A DNA stretch of 35,613 bases from an uncultured Butyricimonas sp. (GTDB lineage: Bacteria > Bacteroidota > Bacteroidia > Bacteroidales > Marinifilaceae): assembly GCA_944320555.1 (NCBI GenBank), contig CALUHX010000130.1, positions 1-35,613 of the forward strand. Reading direction: 5' to 3'. The first letter of the stretch is position 1; each line of letters opens with the position of its first letter. The position numbers and the translations under genes are program-made. The notes beneath the pieces are model-generated. The model worked only from the letters and a program-made list of their open reading frames with translations, did no database searches and was not told the DNA's origin. This document shows positions 15,492-24,262 of the stretch, piece by piece.

Positions 15492-17549
15492 TTATTTCTC
15501 AATGCGGATACGGGCATCGACGGCCACCACGTTGTCGCGGTTGCCGAGGAGCGGATTCAAGTCCATCTCGAAGATTTCCGGCGCCACCTTCACGAGCGCG
15601 GACACGCGGGAAACGGCCTCGGCGAACTTCTGCTCGTTCACAGGCTCTTGCCCGCGGACACCTTGGATAATCTTGTAAGACTTCAACTCCTTGATCATGC
15701 CCAGAGCCTCCTCGCGCGACAAGGGAGCCAAACCGGCCTTCACGTCCTTCAGCACTTCGATGAAAATACCGCCCAAACCGCAGAGCACCATGTGGCCGAA
15801 CTTGTCGTCCCTCTTCGCGCCGATGAACACCTGCGTTCCCGTCAACTGCTGAGCCAGCATGATGGCGTAAGTGTCCTTGATTTGCATCATGCGGCGGAAC
15901 TCCCTGCGGACGGTCTCCTCGTCGCGCACGTCGAGCACTACCCCGCCCACGTCGGACTTGTGAATCGGGCCGACCACCTTCATCACCAGCGGGAAGCCGA
16001 TTTCCTTGGCCATGCGGACAATTTCCTCCTCGTTGTCGGACACGCCTTCCTTCGCGCGGGCCACTCCGGCGGCGTCGAGCAGGGCGTGAATCTGGTCGGG
16101 CGACAGATATCCGTTGGAGGCGTTGTCCACCACCTCGCGAATCTTCTTCACGTCCACTTCCGGCAACTCGACATGCTCGGGCTGCGGAGCCGGAGTCTTG
16201 AACACCTTGCAGAGGGCGTTCCCGAACAGCACCTCGTCCGGGAAGTAGACGCGGCCTTTGGACACGAACTCGTCAATCTCCGCCCGCACAATCTTGGACG
16301 ACGGGAATATGGGGAATATCGGTTTCTTGCTGGTCTTCATCTTCTCGTCGAGCACCTTGTACACGTCGAACACGGGGAAGAGGCCGGGGCTTCCGAAGAT
16401 GACGGAAATTCCGTCTATGCCTTCGAAGTCCTTGTCGCAAGCGTCAAGCACGTAACCGAGCTGCTCGGCCGTGCCCGTGGCAAGAAAGTCGATGGGATTG
16501 CCCACGGAAGAACCGGCGAACAGCTTCGACAGCAGTTCCCGCGCCTTCTCGCCCTCGATATGCGGCACGTCCATCCCGCCGTTGGAGAGAGCGTCCGTCA
16601 ACATCACGGCGGGACCTCCTGCGTGCGTCACGACGGCCATGTTCTTGCCCTCCATCCTCGGGTGCATGAAAATGCCGGCGACGGTCATCAGCTCGTCGCG
16701 GCCGTTGCAACGCACGATTCCGGCTTTCCGGAACAAGGCCTCGACAGCCACGTCGGAACTTGCCAGCGCGCCCGTGTGGGAGGAAGCGGCGCGGCTGCCG
16801 GCGGCGGAGCCTCCGGACTTGATGGCCGCAATCCGGCAACCCTTGCGAATCAAGGAGGAAGCGTGCTTCAACAATTTGTCGGGGTGCTCAATGCTTTCCA
16901 CGTAAAGCAACTTCACGCGGGAGCTGACAGCGGGGTCGAACGACTCGTCGAGGTATTCCAAAATGTCCTCCACTCCCAATTGGGCGGAGTTGCCGACGGA
17001 ATACATGCTGTTGAACTTGATGCCCTTTTGCATTCCGGAATCCATGATGAACAAGGCCGTCGCTCCGGAACCGGAGATAAGGTCCACGCCCTGGGGGTCG
17101 AGTTCGGGAATCGGCTGGGTGAACACGCCGCTGAAGTGATTGTTCAACATGCCGATGCAGTTCGGGCCGATGAGGGAGCCGCCCACCGAATTGATGGTGT
17201 CCACGATTTGCCGCTCCAGCTTCGCGCCTTCCGCGTTTTCCTCGTGGAACCCGGCGGAAAGGATGATGAAGCCCTTGGTGTTCTTCTGCTTTGCCAAAAC
17301 CTCCACGGCGGCGGGGCAGAACTTGGCGGCGATGGCCAGCACGGCGCAATCCACCTCCGGCAAATCCTTCACGTCCCGGTAGGACTTGATGCCCTGCACG
17401 ACGTCCATTTTGGGATTCACCACATACAACTCTCCTTTGAAATTACCGTCTTGCAAATTGCGCAACACGGTTCCGCCCGGCTTGTGCAAATCGTCCGAGC
17501 CTCCCACGACAACAATACTTTTCGGATTAATTAATTGTTCTGAGATCAT
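15492..17549 (-). CDS. Acetate-CoA ligase (ADP-forming), fused alpha-beta chain
   Basis: This 685-residue protein is the fused form of ADP-forming acetyl-CoA synthetase, which converts acyl-CoA, ADP and phosphate to the free acid, CoA and ATP. The N-terminal CoA-binding Rossmann domain has SIVVVGGSDDLHKPGGTVLR (about 11-30). Two succinyl-CoA-ligase-like domains follow, with the phosphorylated His in SSHTGALASSD (His258). The C-terminal ATP-grasp part (about 470-685) contains GFPLVMKVVGPIHKSDVGG and FEMDLNPLL. It makes ATP by substrate-level phosphorylation from acetyl-CoA or 2-oxoacid-derived acyl-CoAs in anaerobes. It lies 81 bases downstream of fbp on the same strand, but a strong terminator separates them, so it probably has its own promoter. 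Confidence 0.95.
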   Translation of the reverse strand: MISEQLINPKSIVVVGGSDDLHKPGGTVLRNLQDGNFKGELYVVNPKMDVVQGIKSYRDVKDLPEVDCAVLAIAAKFCPAAVEVLAKQKNTKGFIILSAGFHEENAEGAKLERQIVDTINSVGGSLIGPNCIGMLNNHFSGVFTQPIPELDPQGVDLISGSGATALFIMDSGMQKGIKFNSMYSVGNSAQLGVEDILEYLDESFDPAVSSRVKLLYVESIEHPDKLLKHASSLIRKGCRIAAIKSGGSAAGSRAASSHTGALASSDVAVEALFRKAGIVRCNGRDELMTVAGIFMHPRMEGKNMAVVTHAGGPAVMLTDALSNGGMDVPHIEGEKARELLSKLFAGSSVGNPIDFLATGTAEQLGYVLDACDKDFEGIDGISVIFGSPGLFPVFDVYKVLDEKMKTSKKPIFPIFPSSKIVRAEIDEFVSKGRVYFPDEVLFGNALCKVFKTPAPQPEHVELPEVDVKKIREVVDNASNGYLSPDQIHALLDAAGVARAKEGVSDNEEEIVRMAKEIGFPLVMKVVGPIHKSDVGGVVLDVRDEETVRREFRRMMQIKDTYAIMLAQQLTGTQVFIGAKRDDKFGHMVLCGLGGIFIEVLKDVKAGLAPLSREEALGMIKELKSYKIIQGVRGQEPVNEQKFAEAVSRVSALVKVAPEIFEMDLNPLLGNRDNVVAVDARIRIEK

Positions 17550-17576
17550 TGATTTATGATTTTATATTATTCCTCG

Positions 17577-17618
17577 AAAAAACAAATAGATGGCCTTTCG
17601 TCAACCATCTATTTGTTT
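17577..17618 (-). terminator. Intrinsic terminator of fbp
   Basis: AAACAAATAGATGG (17580-17593) is perfectly complementary to CCATCTATTTGTTT (17605-17618) with an 11-nt loop. On the minus strand the 14-bp stem is followed by a U-run (complement of the A-tract at 17577-17582). It sits 12 bases after the fbp stop, so it should end fbp transcription before the synthetase gene. Confidence 0.85.
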
Positions 17619-17630
17619 CCTTATACTTGC

Positions 17631-18650
17631 TTAGATGTGGTTAAAAAAATTTAGAAACTCCTGCACCTTCAGCACCATGTTGCGCGAGCCGACATAGAGG
17701 GGCACGCGCTGGTGAAGCGCTTCCGGCTGGATTTCCATAATCCGCCGCTCGCCGTCGACGGCCAAGGCTCCCGATTGCTCGGCGATAAACGCGATGGGAT
17801 TGCACTCGTACAACAGGCGGAGCTTGCCGGTGGGATGGGAACCGGTTTCCGGGTAGATGTATATCCCCCCCTTCAGCATATTGCGGTGATAGTCGGCGAC
17901 CAGGGAACCAATGTAGCGGGAAGTGTACGGACGGTGTGTGGCCTCGTCCTTTTCCTGACAATACTTGATGTATTTCTTCACGCCGACGGGAAAGTTCACG
18001 TAGTTCCCCTCGTTGATGGAATAAATCTTGCCGTCTTCCGGAGTCTGCATGTTCGGGTGCGAGAGACAGAACTCTCCGATGGACGTGTCAAGCGTGAAGC
18101 CGTTCACGCCCTTCCCGGAAGTGTAGACCAACATGGTCGAGGAGCCGTAGATGACGTAACCGGCAGCCACCTGCTCCGTGCCCGGCTGCAGGAAATCCTC
18201 CAGCATGGGCGGTTCGCCGATGGGCGATTTGCGCCGGTAGATGGAGAAGATGGTGCCCACGGACACGTTCACGTCGATATTGGAAGAGCCGTCCAGCGGA
18301 TCCATGCAGATGATGTATTTGCCGTCCTTGCACAACCCCTCCTCGAAAACCACGATGTCCTGGTTTTCTTCCGTCGCCACACCGCAGCACTCGCCGCTGG
18401 CCCGCAGTTCGTCCATAAAGGTGTTGTCGGCGTAAACGTCCAATTTCTGTTGGTCCTCGCCTTGGACATTGATGGAGCCGACCTTGCCCAAAATATCCAC
18501 CAAACCAGCCTTATTTACCTCCCGGTGAACTTTTTTGGCGGCGATGCCAATGTGGTGCAACAAACGGGAGAACTCGCCCGTCGCCCCCGGAATCTCGGCT
18601 TGCCGCTCAATAATAAACTGATTTAACGTTGTAACTTTATGCATTATCAT
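17631..18650 (-). CDS. fbp: Class I fructose-1,6-bisphosphatase
   Basis: This 339-residue FBPase hydrolyses fructose-1,6-bisphosphate to fructose-6-phosphate in gluconeogenesis. The metal-binding signature [20 protein letters not shown] starts at residue 116. Further family segments are [41 protein letters not shown] and [20 protein letters not shown], followed by [14 protein letters not shown]. All are characteristic of the class I (eukaryotic-like) enzyme. Two in-frame ATGs (18650 and 18644) are possible; [11 protein letters not shown] from 18644 resembles the usual N-terminus. It is transcribed alone, judging by the terminator immediately downstream. Confidence 0.97.
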   Translation of the reverse strand: MIMHKVTTLNQFIIERQAEIPGATGEFSRLLHHIGIAAKKVHREVNKAGLVDILGKVGSINVQGEDQQKLDVYADNTFMDELRASGECCGVATEENQDIVVFEEGLCKDGKYIICMDPLDGSSNIDVNVSVGTIFSIYRRKSPIGEPPMLEDFLQPGTEQVAAGYVIYGSSTMLVYTSGKGVNGFTLDTSIGEFCLSHPNMQTPEDGKIYSINEGNYVNFPVGVKKYIKYCQEKDEATHRPYTSRYIGSLVADYHRNMLKGGIYIYPETGSHPTGKLRLLYECNPIAFIAEQSGALAVDGERRIMEIQPEALHQRVPLYVGSRNMVLKVQEFLNFFNHI

Positions 18651-18732
18651 GGTCTTGTGTTTTAATTTACCGCGAATATAACGTTATAATCTTTAATTTG
18701 AAAGGTTTATGACGTTTATTCCCACAAAACGG

Positions 18733-20523
18733 TCAAAAGGCCTTGACGATGCGGGCGACAACAGTGAATCCGGCTTTATCTCCCGGAGCGACCTTATTCT
18801 TTCCTGTTGTCATTTGTCCGACAACGCAGGTGGATTTCACCTCCGTCTCTCTCCCATCCACATAAAACGCATATTCCGTTGAACTCGTGTAATTCTCATT
18901 ACGCTTGTCAAGAGAATCTCCCCCTTTCACAACAAACGCGGCATTCAGAATTTCCTGATTCGTCAAGATATGGAACATCTCGCATATCGAAGGCACATAC
19001 CAGCCGTCCAAAACTTGCAAAGCGTCATATATCGGATAATCCTCCACGCTTTCGCCCGTCGAGGCGATGAAAGCCTCCAATTTTTGAAGATTCGCGTCTC
19101 CATCCAGAGAGTCCGACATGCCAATGAGATTCTTATAACCTTCCTGAGTCCCACTCATCGTCCATTTCACGACTCCCAACTTTTTTGCCGCAATCATCCT
19201 CCCCTTATAAGCCTTCACGCCCTCCGTGTCCGTTGTCAGCATCCCGGTCTCAGCGTCATAATCCGTCACCTCGCCCACGACAAAAACGACGCCTTCTCCC
19301 CAGCTGTCGCCAATCTTGGGCGCGGGCAAAGAAAGGACATCCGCGCCATTCCCTATCAGCTGCTTGTCGTTAAAGTAATAGTTGAACGACTCGCCCCCGG
19401 CAGTATAGAAACAAGCCTGTTTCAAGGTAAGCACCTCGTCCTCCACCAGCCTCGGGAACACGAACTTCATCTTGCCGTCGGCGACCGGCACGTCGCTCAC
19501 GACCGCGTTGCCGAAATGCAAATCCGCCTTCGTTATCGTCACGCCCTCCACCACATCCTCCAACGCCACGGTCGCCTCCTCGCCCTTGGATATCATTATC
19601 GTGCCCATCTCCACCTCGTTCCAATTCTCCATCGTCATGTTGACAAGTATCTCCTTTTGGGACAATCCGGCATAGTGATTCAGGCAAATCTCGTAATTGT
19701 ATTGCTTGCCCGCCTCAAAGACAACACCACCCTCGGGCGCCTCGTACACAAACTCCTCTTCCCCCACCCTGAAGCAGAAGGCAGCCATTCCTTCCGCTAT
19801 CGTCTGCGGCAACACGATGGCCGTCACGCCTTCTTCCAAAACCTCGGGAATCCCCGCCGTCACCATCTCCTCCGTCGTCCCCAGCGTCAACTGGCCGGTT
19901 TGCAGATTGAATTTTCCGTCCATGACAAGGTTTTGGATTTCCACGGCCGACAACGCCGACAAGTCCAACTCGCTCGGAGTGTCGGTGGTTATCGTGAATT
20001 TCACCCGGGAGAACTGGTGCTTAAAGGTCATGGTGATTGGCTCCTGCTGGTTGCGGTAACCGTTCGCCGCCACGGCGTAAAGGAAATCGGACCTCCACTC
20101 GTCCCCCTCGGCGCTCTGGTCCGCATAGACCTGCACGGGGATTGCCGTGACATCCGCCGCCTGCTCCGTCATCTCTTTCTGATAATACGCATACAAGTCA
20201 ATGGGATTCTCCGGATAAGGATGCGACCCGCCATCCTCAAAACGCAACGAGCCGTCAGCGGAACACTGCATCTTGTTGAAATCTTCCTGCGCCGGCAAGA
20301 CAGGCGCCTCCTCCTCATCCCGCTCGGCGATGTAAAGATGGACGACATCCCCCTCGCTTATCGTCGTGACACCGCTCCGCGACACCTCGCCCGGTTGATT
20401 CACTTCATAACGGATTCTGATTTCCTGACCGCCAAATCCCTCTCCTCTTTCCGCATCGTGTTTACACGCTCCGAACAACGCAAACGTTGTTAACAACACA
20501 AGTAATTTTCTGTTCATACGCAT
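18733..20523 (-). CDS. Fimbrillin-family (Mfa-like) lipoprotein with DUF1566-like C-terminus
   Basis: This 596-residue protein has a lipoprotein signal with lipobox LFGAC (Cys about 20). A Mfa1/FimA-like beta-rich body follows, with DVVHLYIAERDEE, NPIDLYAYYQKEMTE, ITMTFKHQFSRVKFTITTD and AGKQYNYEICLNHYAGL, the standard order of fimbrillin_A/Mfa-like domains. The C-terminal ~200 residues differ from a pilin: LDGWYVPSICEMFHIL and NYTSSTEYAFYVDG resemble the W-x-P-x-x-E-M and SSTEY pattern of DUF1566/FISUMP-type surface modules. It may be an adhesive tip or accessory fimbrial subunit, or a stand-alone surface lipoprotein; no Mfa2/anchor or usher-like neighbour is present. ATG at 20523 or 20517. 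Confidence 0.85.
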   Translation of the reverse strand: MRMNRKLLVLLTTFALFGACKHDAERGEGFGGQEIRIRYEVNQPGEVSRSGVTTISEGDVVHLYIAERDEEEAPVLPAQEDFNKMQCSADGSLRFEDGGSHPYPENPIDLYAYYQKEMTEQAADVTAIPVQVYADQSAEGDEWRSDFLYAVAANGYRNQQEPITMTFKHQFSRVKFTITTDTPSELDLSALSAVEIQNLVMDGKFNLQTGQLTLGTTEEMVTAGIPEVLEEGVTAIVLPQTIAEGMAAFCFRVGEEEFVYEAPEGGVVFEAGKQYNYEICLNHYAGLSQKEILVNMTMENWNEVEMGTIMISKGEEATVALEDVVEGVTITKADLHFGNAVVSDVPVADGKMKFVFPRLVEDEVLTLKQACFYTAGGESFNYYFNDKQLIGNGADVLSLPAPKIGDSWGEGVVFVVGEVTDYDAETGMLTTDTEGVKAYKGRMIAAKKLGVVKWTMSGTQEGYKNLIGMSDSLDGDANLQKLEAFIASTGESVEDYPIYDALQVLDGWYVPSICEMFHILTNQEILNAAFVVKGGDSLDKRNENYTSSTEYAFYVDGRETEVKSTCVVGQMTTGKNKVAPGDKAGFTVVARIVKAF

Positions 20524-20655
20524 AGATTTTAAATTTATAGGAATAAGATATTTAATTTAATGCAACCAATAAACCAATGAAGTGTAAATCGAAAAAACGG
20601 AAAGACAATATCGCAATATGTATTATCTGGTGGTAAAGATAGAGAATATTTTTTA
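20524..20655. other. AT-rich leader of the fimbrillin gene
   Basis: This is the upstream region of the fimbrillin gene, strikingly AT-rich compared with its surroundings. A minus-strand TATCTTTA about 110 bases before the ATG resembles a -7 element with one mismatch, implying a long leader. No further motif was recognised. Confidence 0.35.
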
Positions 20656-20699
20656 AAGGCAAGAATTTTTGAAAATATTTTTTCAAAAACCCTTGCCTT
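20656..20699 (-). terminator. Hairpin terminator downstream of dapA
   Basis: AAGGCAAG (20656-20663) pairs with CTTGCCTT (20692-20699). After a two-base internal mismatch, the inner TTTTTGAAAA pairs with TTTTCAAAAA, giving a long imperfect stem. It lies 36 bases past the dapA stop in the minus-strand direction. The following bases are AT-rich rather than a clean U-run, so efficiency is uncertain. Confidence 0.6.
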
Positions 20700-20734
20700 C
20701 CCTTTCGCGCGTCAAGCCAGCGGCCTGACACCCT

Positions 20735-21613
20735 TTATTTTGCCAACAACGAGGCTATCCGAGCGTACAGATTGTCGCTCACTGGAGCCAACGGCACGCG
20801 CAGGCGCCCGCAAGCGATGACCCCTTTGGCCACCAGCGCCGCCTTTATTCCTGCCGGATTGCCTTCTTCAAACAAGGCTTTACAAATATCGGCCATGCGC
20901 AAATGCGTCGTCCGGGCCTCGCCGTATTCCTCTTCCAGCGCGAGATGAACCATCGACGAGAACTCGGCGGGCAGCACGTTAGCCACCACGGAGATGACCC
21001 CGCTTCCCCCGATGGCCATCAAAGGCAGGGTGATTCCGTCGTCTCCGGAGAGAAAGATGAAATTCTCCGGCATGTCTTTGATAATCGCCGTAGCCTGCTC
21101 GAAATTGCCAGACGCCTCTTTGACGGCGATGATGTTCTCGTATTCCCGGGCCAGACGCAACGTCGTGCCCGCCGCCATGTTCACCCCCGTGCGTCCCGGC
21201 ACGTTGTAAAGAATCACGGGAAGAGGCGCGCGCTCGGCGATTTCCTTGAAATGAGCGTATATGCCCTCCTGGGAGGGCTTGTTGTAATAGGGGACCACGC
21301 TCAGGATAGCGTCCCCGCATTCCATGTAAGGCAGCGAAGACAACTCGTGGACGACCTGCGCCGTATCGTTCCCTCCCACTCCCAACACGATGGGCAAACG
21401 CCCGTCATTCTGCCCGGCAATCACGCGGACCACCAAATCCTTCTCCTCCGCCGTCATGGTGGCGGCCTCGGAAGTCGTCCCCAAAGCCACCAAATAATCG
21501 ACGCCGCCGTCTATCACATATTCCACCAGTTCCCGCAAGGAAACCTCGTCTACTTGACCCTGTTCGTCAAATGGAGTGACCAAAGCGACTCCAACTCCGG
21601 AAAACTTTTTCAT
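20735..21613 (-). CDS. dapA: 4-hydroxy-tetrahydrodipicolinate synthase
   Basis: This 292-residue DapA condenses pyruvate with aspartate semialdehyde in the diaminopimelate/lysine pathway. The Schiff-base lysine is Lys165 in AVKEASGN. The catalytic Tyr is Tyr136 in LYNVPGRTG, with Arg141 following. GTTSEAATM (about 45-53) replaces the usual GTTGEA, a mild variation that keeps both threonines. The start at 21613 (MKKFSGVGVALVTPF) was chosen over an upstream GTG at 21736, because the extension is basic and lies in the neighbouring gene. Its ATG overlaps that gene's TGA by four bases, so the two are translationally coupled. Confidence 0.96.
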   Translation of the reverse strand: MKKFSGVGVALVTPFDEQGQVDEVSLRELVEYVIDGGVDYLVALGTTSEAATMTAEEKDLVVRVIAGQNDGRLPIVLGVGGNDTAQVVHELSSLPYMECGDAILSVVPYYNKPSQEGIYAHFKEIAERAPLPVILYNVPGRTGVNMAAGTTLRLAREYENIIAVKEASGNFEQATAIIKDMPENFIFLSGDDGITLPLMAIGGSGVISVVANVLPAEFSSMVHLALEEEYGEARTTHLRMADICKALFEEGNPAGIKAALVAKGVIACGRLRVPLAPVSDNLYARIASLLAK

Positions 21614-22134
21614 TTTGACTCTGTTTTTATTTCTTTCAACAAATATTCCAACTGTTCCCTCCAATCCTCCGCACTCCTCACGTCGGCGAATTCGATGTCG
21701 TACCTTCCCCCCTCTCGCCCTCTGCCGATTCTGCACTTCGCCTTCATTTGCCCCGCCAGATAATCATAAATCCCATTCGGCTTTTCAGAAAGGTCCACCA
21801 ACAAGTCGTAACTTTTGCCCCACACATTCCGCAACTCCTCCTCCTTCAGTCTTCCACTGAAAGCGACGCTCTTCGGCGTCAGATAGTGTTCCCTCTCGCC
21901 TTTCTCCCGGGGAATCCTTTTTGCGGAAGCCACATAATACACGACATCCAGAGTCACGCGTCCGCGCAAAAACTCTGTGAAACACGCCACGTATTCCGGA
22001 GCCACGTCCTCTTTGGCCACAAGCAACACGCCCGTCTTGGCGGTTTCCCAATTCACGAAACCCACCATCTGCCTCGATTTGGCGGGCCGCTTCCCCAAAT
22101 GGCGTCTTTTCAATTTTTCTATAATGCCAAACAT
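21610..22134 (-). CDS. DUF6913-like conserved Bacteroidota protein
   Basis: This 174-residue cytoplasmic protein of unknown function matches what I recall of the DUF6913 family, found next to metabolic genes in Bacteroidota. Visible features are VGFVNWETAKTGVLLVAKEDV, a middle segment ending in FSGRLKEEELRNVW, and KSYDLLVDLSEKPNGIYDYL. There is no membrane segment. The start at 22134 (MFGIIEKLKRRHLGKR) was chosen over the open frame from 22218, because a well-formed promoter (22162-22192) lies between the two. It is the first gene of a coupled pair with dapA, which suggests a function tied to lysine/peptidoglycan precursor supply, though this rests on context alone. Confidence 0.75.
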   Translation of the reverse strand: MFGIIEKLKRRHLGKRPAKSRQMVGFVNWETAKTGVLLVAKEDVAPEYVACFTEFLRGRVTLDVVYYVASAKRIPREKGEREHYLTPKSVAFSGRLKEEELRNVWGKSYDLLVDLSEKPNGIYDYLAGQMKAKCRIGRGREGGRYDIEFADVRSAEDWREQLEYLLKEIKTESK

Positions 22135-22161
22135 ATGCCTCCCGTTACAAACAAGTTTACG

Positions 22162-22192
22162 CAAATGTAAGCGTAAATCGGTTGTAAACAAA
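22162..22192 (-). promoter_or_regulatory. Promoter of the DUF6913-like gene and dapA
   Basis: On the minus strand TTTG (22192-22189) is followed after 19 bases by TACATTTG (22169-22162), a close match to the Bacteroidota sigma promoter TTTG-N19-21-TAnnTTTG. The start codon follows 27 bases later. It interlocks with the opposite-facing promoter at 22182-22212. Confidence 0.65.
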
Positions 22193-22212
22193 GAAGATAT
22201 TGCATATCTTTG
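22182..22212 (+). promoter_or_regulatory. Promoter of the GNAT gene
   Basis: TTG (22182-22184, preceded by G) and TATCTTTG (22205-22212) are separated by 20 bases, fitting the Bacteroidota consensus. The start codon lies about 73 bases farther. Its -33 region overlaps the -33 region of the minus-strand promoter, so the two polymerase sites should compete. Confidence 0.6.
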
Positions 22213-22285
22213 TTCCACTATTTTTTATCCGGCTCAACACCAACTGTTTACTCTGACAAAAAACAACATTCACAACGCTCAGGAC

Positions 22286-22861
22286 ATGGACATGGACATT
22301 GACATCAGACCGGCAAAGGAGGAAGACCGCCTTGCCATAGCGGGCTGCATCGCAGAGGGGTTTGAACGGGACTTCTCGATATTCAGCAAAGACATCTCGA
22401 AAACAATCCATGCGATTGCCGGAGGAATACAAACAGAACGTTTTTATGTGGCCGTTATCGCACAGGAAGTCGCGGGCGTGATTGGCTTGTCGGATTGCCG
22501 AGGGAGGGCTGTCCGCACGGACAAGGCCGCCTACCGGCGCCACTGGGGGCCATTAAAAGGCTCGCTCGCCTATTGGATACTGAAGAAAGAATTCGAGAGC
22601 CGGTTGCCCTATCCTTCCTCCACAGGATTCCTGGAGTTTGCCGCGGTTCGGAAAAAGTTCAGAAGACAACGGATTGCGTCCACCCTGTTAAAGGAATGCA
22701 TGAGGCAGGCGAACTATCAGGAATACGCCCTGGACGTCGTCGCCGTCAACACCCCCGCCATGAATTGCTATTTGAAACTTGGGTTCAAAGAATTCCACCG
22801 CGCAAAGAAATCCGACAGGCATGTCCACATCTACATGAAACGTTCAAATAAGAACTCCTAA
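22286..22861 (+). CDS. GNAT-family N-acetyltransferase
   Basis: This 191-residue acetyltransferase transfers acetyl from acetyl-CoA to an amine. The GNAT core shows an N-terminal DIRPAKEEDRLAIAGCIAEG, a central FLEFAAVRKKFRRQRIASTL (motif A, where R-x-x-x-I-A-S-T-L replaces the more common Q/RxxGxG/A) and the C-terminal ALDVVAVNTPAMNCYLKLGF. The substrate is unknown. The ATG at 22286 was chosen although an open frame extends to 21977, because the extension lies antisense to the DUF6913-like gene and upstream of the promoter. A second in-frame ATG is at 22292. Confidence 0.88.
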   Translation: MDMDIDIRPAKEEDRLAIAGCIAEGFERDFSIFSKDISKTIHAIAGGIQTERFYVAVIAQEVAGVIGLSDCRGRAVRTDKAAYRRHWGPLKGSLAYWILKKEFESRLPYPSSTGFLEFAAVRKKFRRQRIASTLLKECMRQANYQEYALDVVAVNTPAMNCYLKLGFKEFHRAKKSDRHVHIYMKRSNKNS

Positions 22862-22885
22862 CACATTGTGGCAATAAAGCAAGAA

Positions 22886-22922
22886 TGCCGGAAAGGGTAG
22901 GCTTCACGCGCCCTTTCCGGCA
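22886..22922. terminator. Hairpin between convergent GNAT and alcohol dehydrogenase genes
   Basis: TGCCGGAAAGGG (22886-22897) pairs perfectly with CCCTTTCCGGCA (22911-22922) around a 13-nt loop. On the minus strand the stem is followed by a T-rich TTCTTGCTTTATT, so it best serves the dehydrogenase gene. On the plus strand there is no U-run, though the hairpin may still stop transcription from the GNAT gene. Confidence 0.7.
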
Positions 22923-22945
22923 AGCTGGTTGCATGGTCACATTAA

Positions 22946-24127
22946 TTATCTGTATGATTCCCTGTACACGCGCACAATGTCCTCGTCCGTCATCTGAATG
23001 CGGTCGCTGGTGAACATGACGCCCATCACCTCGCGGGCGTTGCGCATAAACTTCTCGCACTCGTCGGCGGCGATTCCGTAATCGGACATCTTCAAGTCAG
23101 CCACCCCGCACGCCTCTTGCAAGCGGACGAGAGCGGTGAGGAAATCCTCCGGCCTCGTGGCCTCCGGCATCCCCATCGCCCGGGCCATGCGGACAAACCG
23201 CTCGTCGCAGCCGTGACGCTCAACGAAATATGTGTAATATGCCTTGCTTATCATAATCAATCCCGCACCGTGGGGCAAATTGGGATGATAAGCGGAAAGG
23301 GCATGCTCCAATGCGTGCTCGCTGGTAATCAAGGTCAGGCACATGACGGCGCCGGAAAGCGTGTTGCCGAACGCCACGCGGGTGCGGGCCTCCACGTCGT
23401 TTCCGTCCTTCACGGCGCGGGGCAGGTAATCGGCGATGTTGCGGATGGCCTCCAAGGCATACATGTCGCTCATCAAATTGGCGCCTTTGGCGATATACCC
23501 TTCCGTGCTGTGGAACAACGCGTCGAATCCCTGGAATGCGGTGAACGCCGGCGGCACGGTGGCCATCAGTTCCGGGTCCACAATGGAAAGGACGGGATAG
23601 AGGGAATTGTCGCCCACGAAAGCCTTCTCGAAGGAGTCTTCCTTCGTGATGACTCCGGAGTTGTCGGTCTCGGAGCCGGTGCCCGCCGTCGTGGTGACGG
23701 CAATGATGGGAAGCGGTTTATTGGCTATCGGCATTCCTTTGCCGGAGCCGATGGGCACATAGTCCCACAACTCTCCGTCGTTGGTGGCCATCACGGCGAT
23801 GCCCTTCGCGCAATCCATCACGCTGCCGCCGCCCAAGGCCACCAGAAAATCACAACCTCTCTCGCGGGCGGCTTTGGCCCCCGCCTCCACATTCGCCACC
23901 GTGGGATTCGGCATCACCCCATCAAACACCGCGCTCTCCACCCCCGCTTTGGCCAGTTGCTCCTCCGCGCGGGCCAGATAACCGTTCGCGCGGGTCGACT
24001 TCCCGTTGGAAATCACAATCAGGGCTTTTTTGCCCGGCATGGGTTGCTCGCCCAGCTTGTTCAACATCCCCGCTCCGAACATCACGCGGGTCGGGATGTA
24101 CATGTCATAGGTCAAATTTGTTTCCAT
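22946..24127 (-). CDS. Iron-containing (group III) alcohol dehydrogenase
   Basis: This 393-residue Fe-ADH family enzyme catalyses NAD(P)H-dependent interconversion of alcohols and aldehydes or ketones. The dinucleotide-binding GGGSVMDCAKG is at 99-109, followed by TTTAGTGSETDNSGVI (145-160). Likely metal ligands are Asp202 and His206 in FDALFHSTE, and His271 and His286 in SEHALEHALSAY...LPHGAGL. The His-to-His spacing is one residue longer than in FucO. No signal peptide is present, so it is cytoplasmic. It lies 135 bases downstream of the Tat-exported reductase, with a TACCTTTG -7-like box in between, and may be transcribed both with that gene and separately. The substrate cannot be named. 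Confidence 0.93.
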   Translation of the reverse strand: METNLTYDMYIPTRVMFGAGMLNKLGEQPMPGKKALIVISNGKSTRANGYLARAEEQLAKAGVESAVFDGVMPNPTVANVEAGAKAARERGCDFLVALGGGSVMDCAKGIAVMATNDGELWDYVPIGSGKGMPIANKPLPIIAVTTTAGTGSETDNSGVITKEDSFEKAFVGDNSLYPVLSIVDPELMATVPPAFTAFQGFDALFHSTEGYIAKGANLMSDMYALEAIRNIADYLPRAVKDGNDVEARTRVAFGNTLSGAVMCLTLITSEHALEHALSAYHPNLPHGAGLIMISKAYYTYFVERHGCDERFVRMARAMGMPEATRPEDFLTALVRLQEACGVADLKMSDYGIAADECEKFMRNAREVMGVMFTSDRIQMTDEDIVRVYRESYR

Positions 24128-24184
24128 TGTTTCTTCTTTTATTGTTTTTATTTGTATTCTCGTTCATTGCCATTGTTCACGACG

Positions 24185-24218
24185 CAAAGGTAACATGCTG
24201 ACAACCACGACGGCGTGG
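24185..24218 (-). promoter_or_regulatory. -7-like box and small inverted repeat upstream of the alcohol dehydrogenase
   Basis: Minus-strand TACCTTTG (24192-24185) fits TAnnTTTG and is 58 bases before the ATG. Just upstream lies CCACG-ACGG-CGTGG (24205-24218), a 5-bp inverted repeat placed where an operator could sit. No TTTG occurs at the right -33 distance. Confidence 0.35.
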
Positions 24219-24262
24219 ACAAATTACAGGCAATTGTACCCGCTTTACGGATGTTCCTCCCG

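Noticed and set aside
15648-17534. A 628-codon plus-strand frame opposite the acetyl-CoA synthetase gene
   Set aside because: It is a low-complexity, His/Val/Gly-rich shadow of a well-conserved minus-strand gene.
18970-20493. A 507-codon plus-strand frame opposite the fimbrillin gene
   Set aside because: It has Arg/His/Leu-rich shadow composition and no recognisable family; the minus-strand lipoprotein explains the region.
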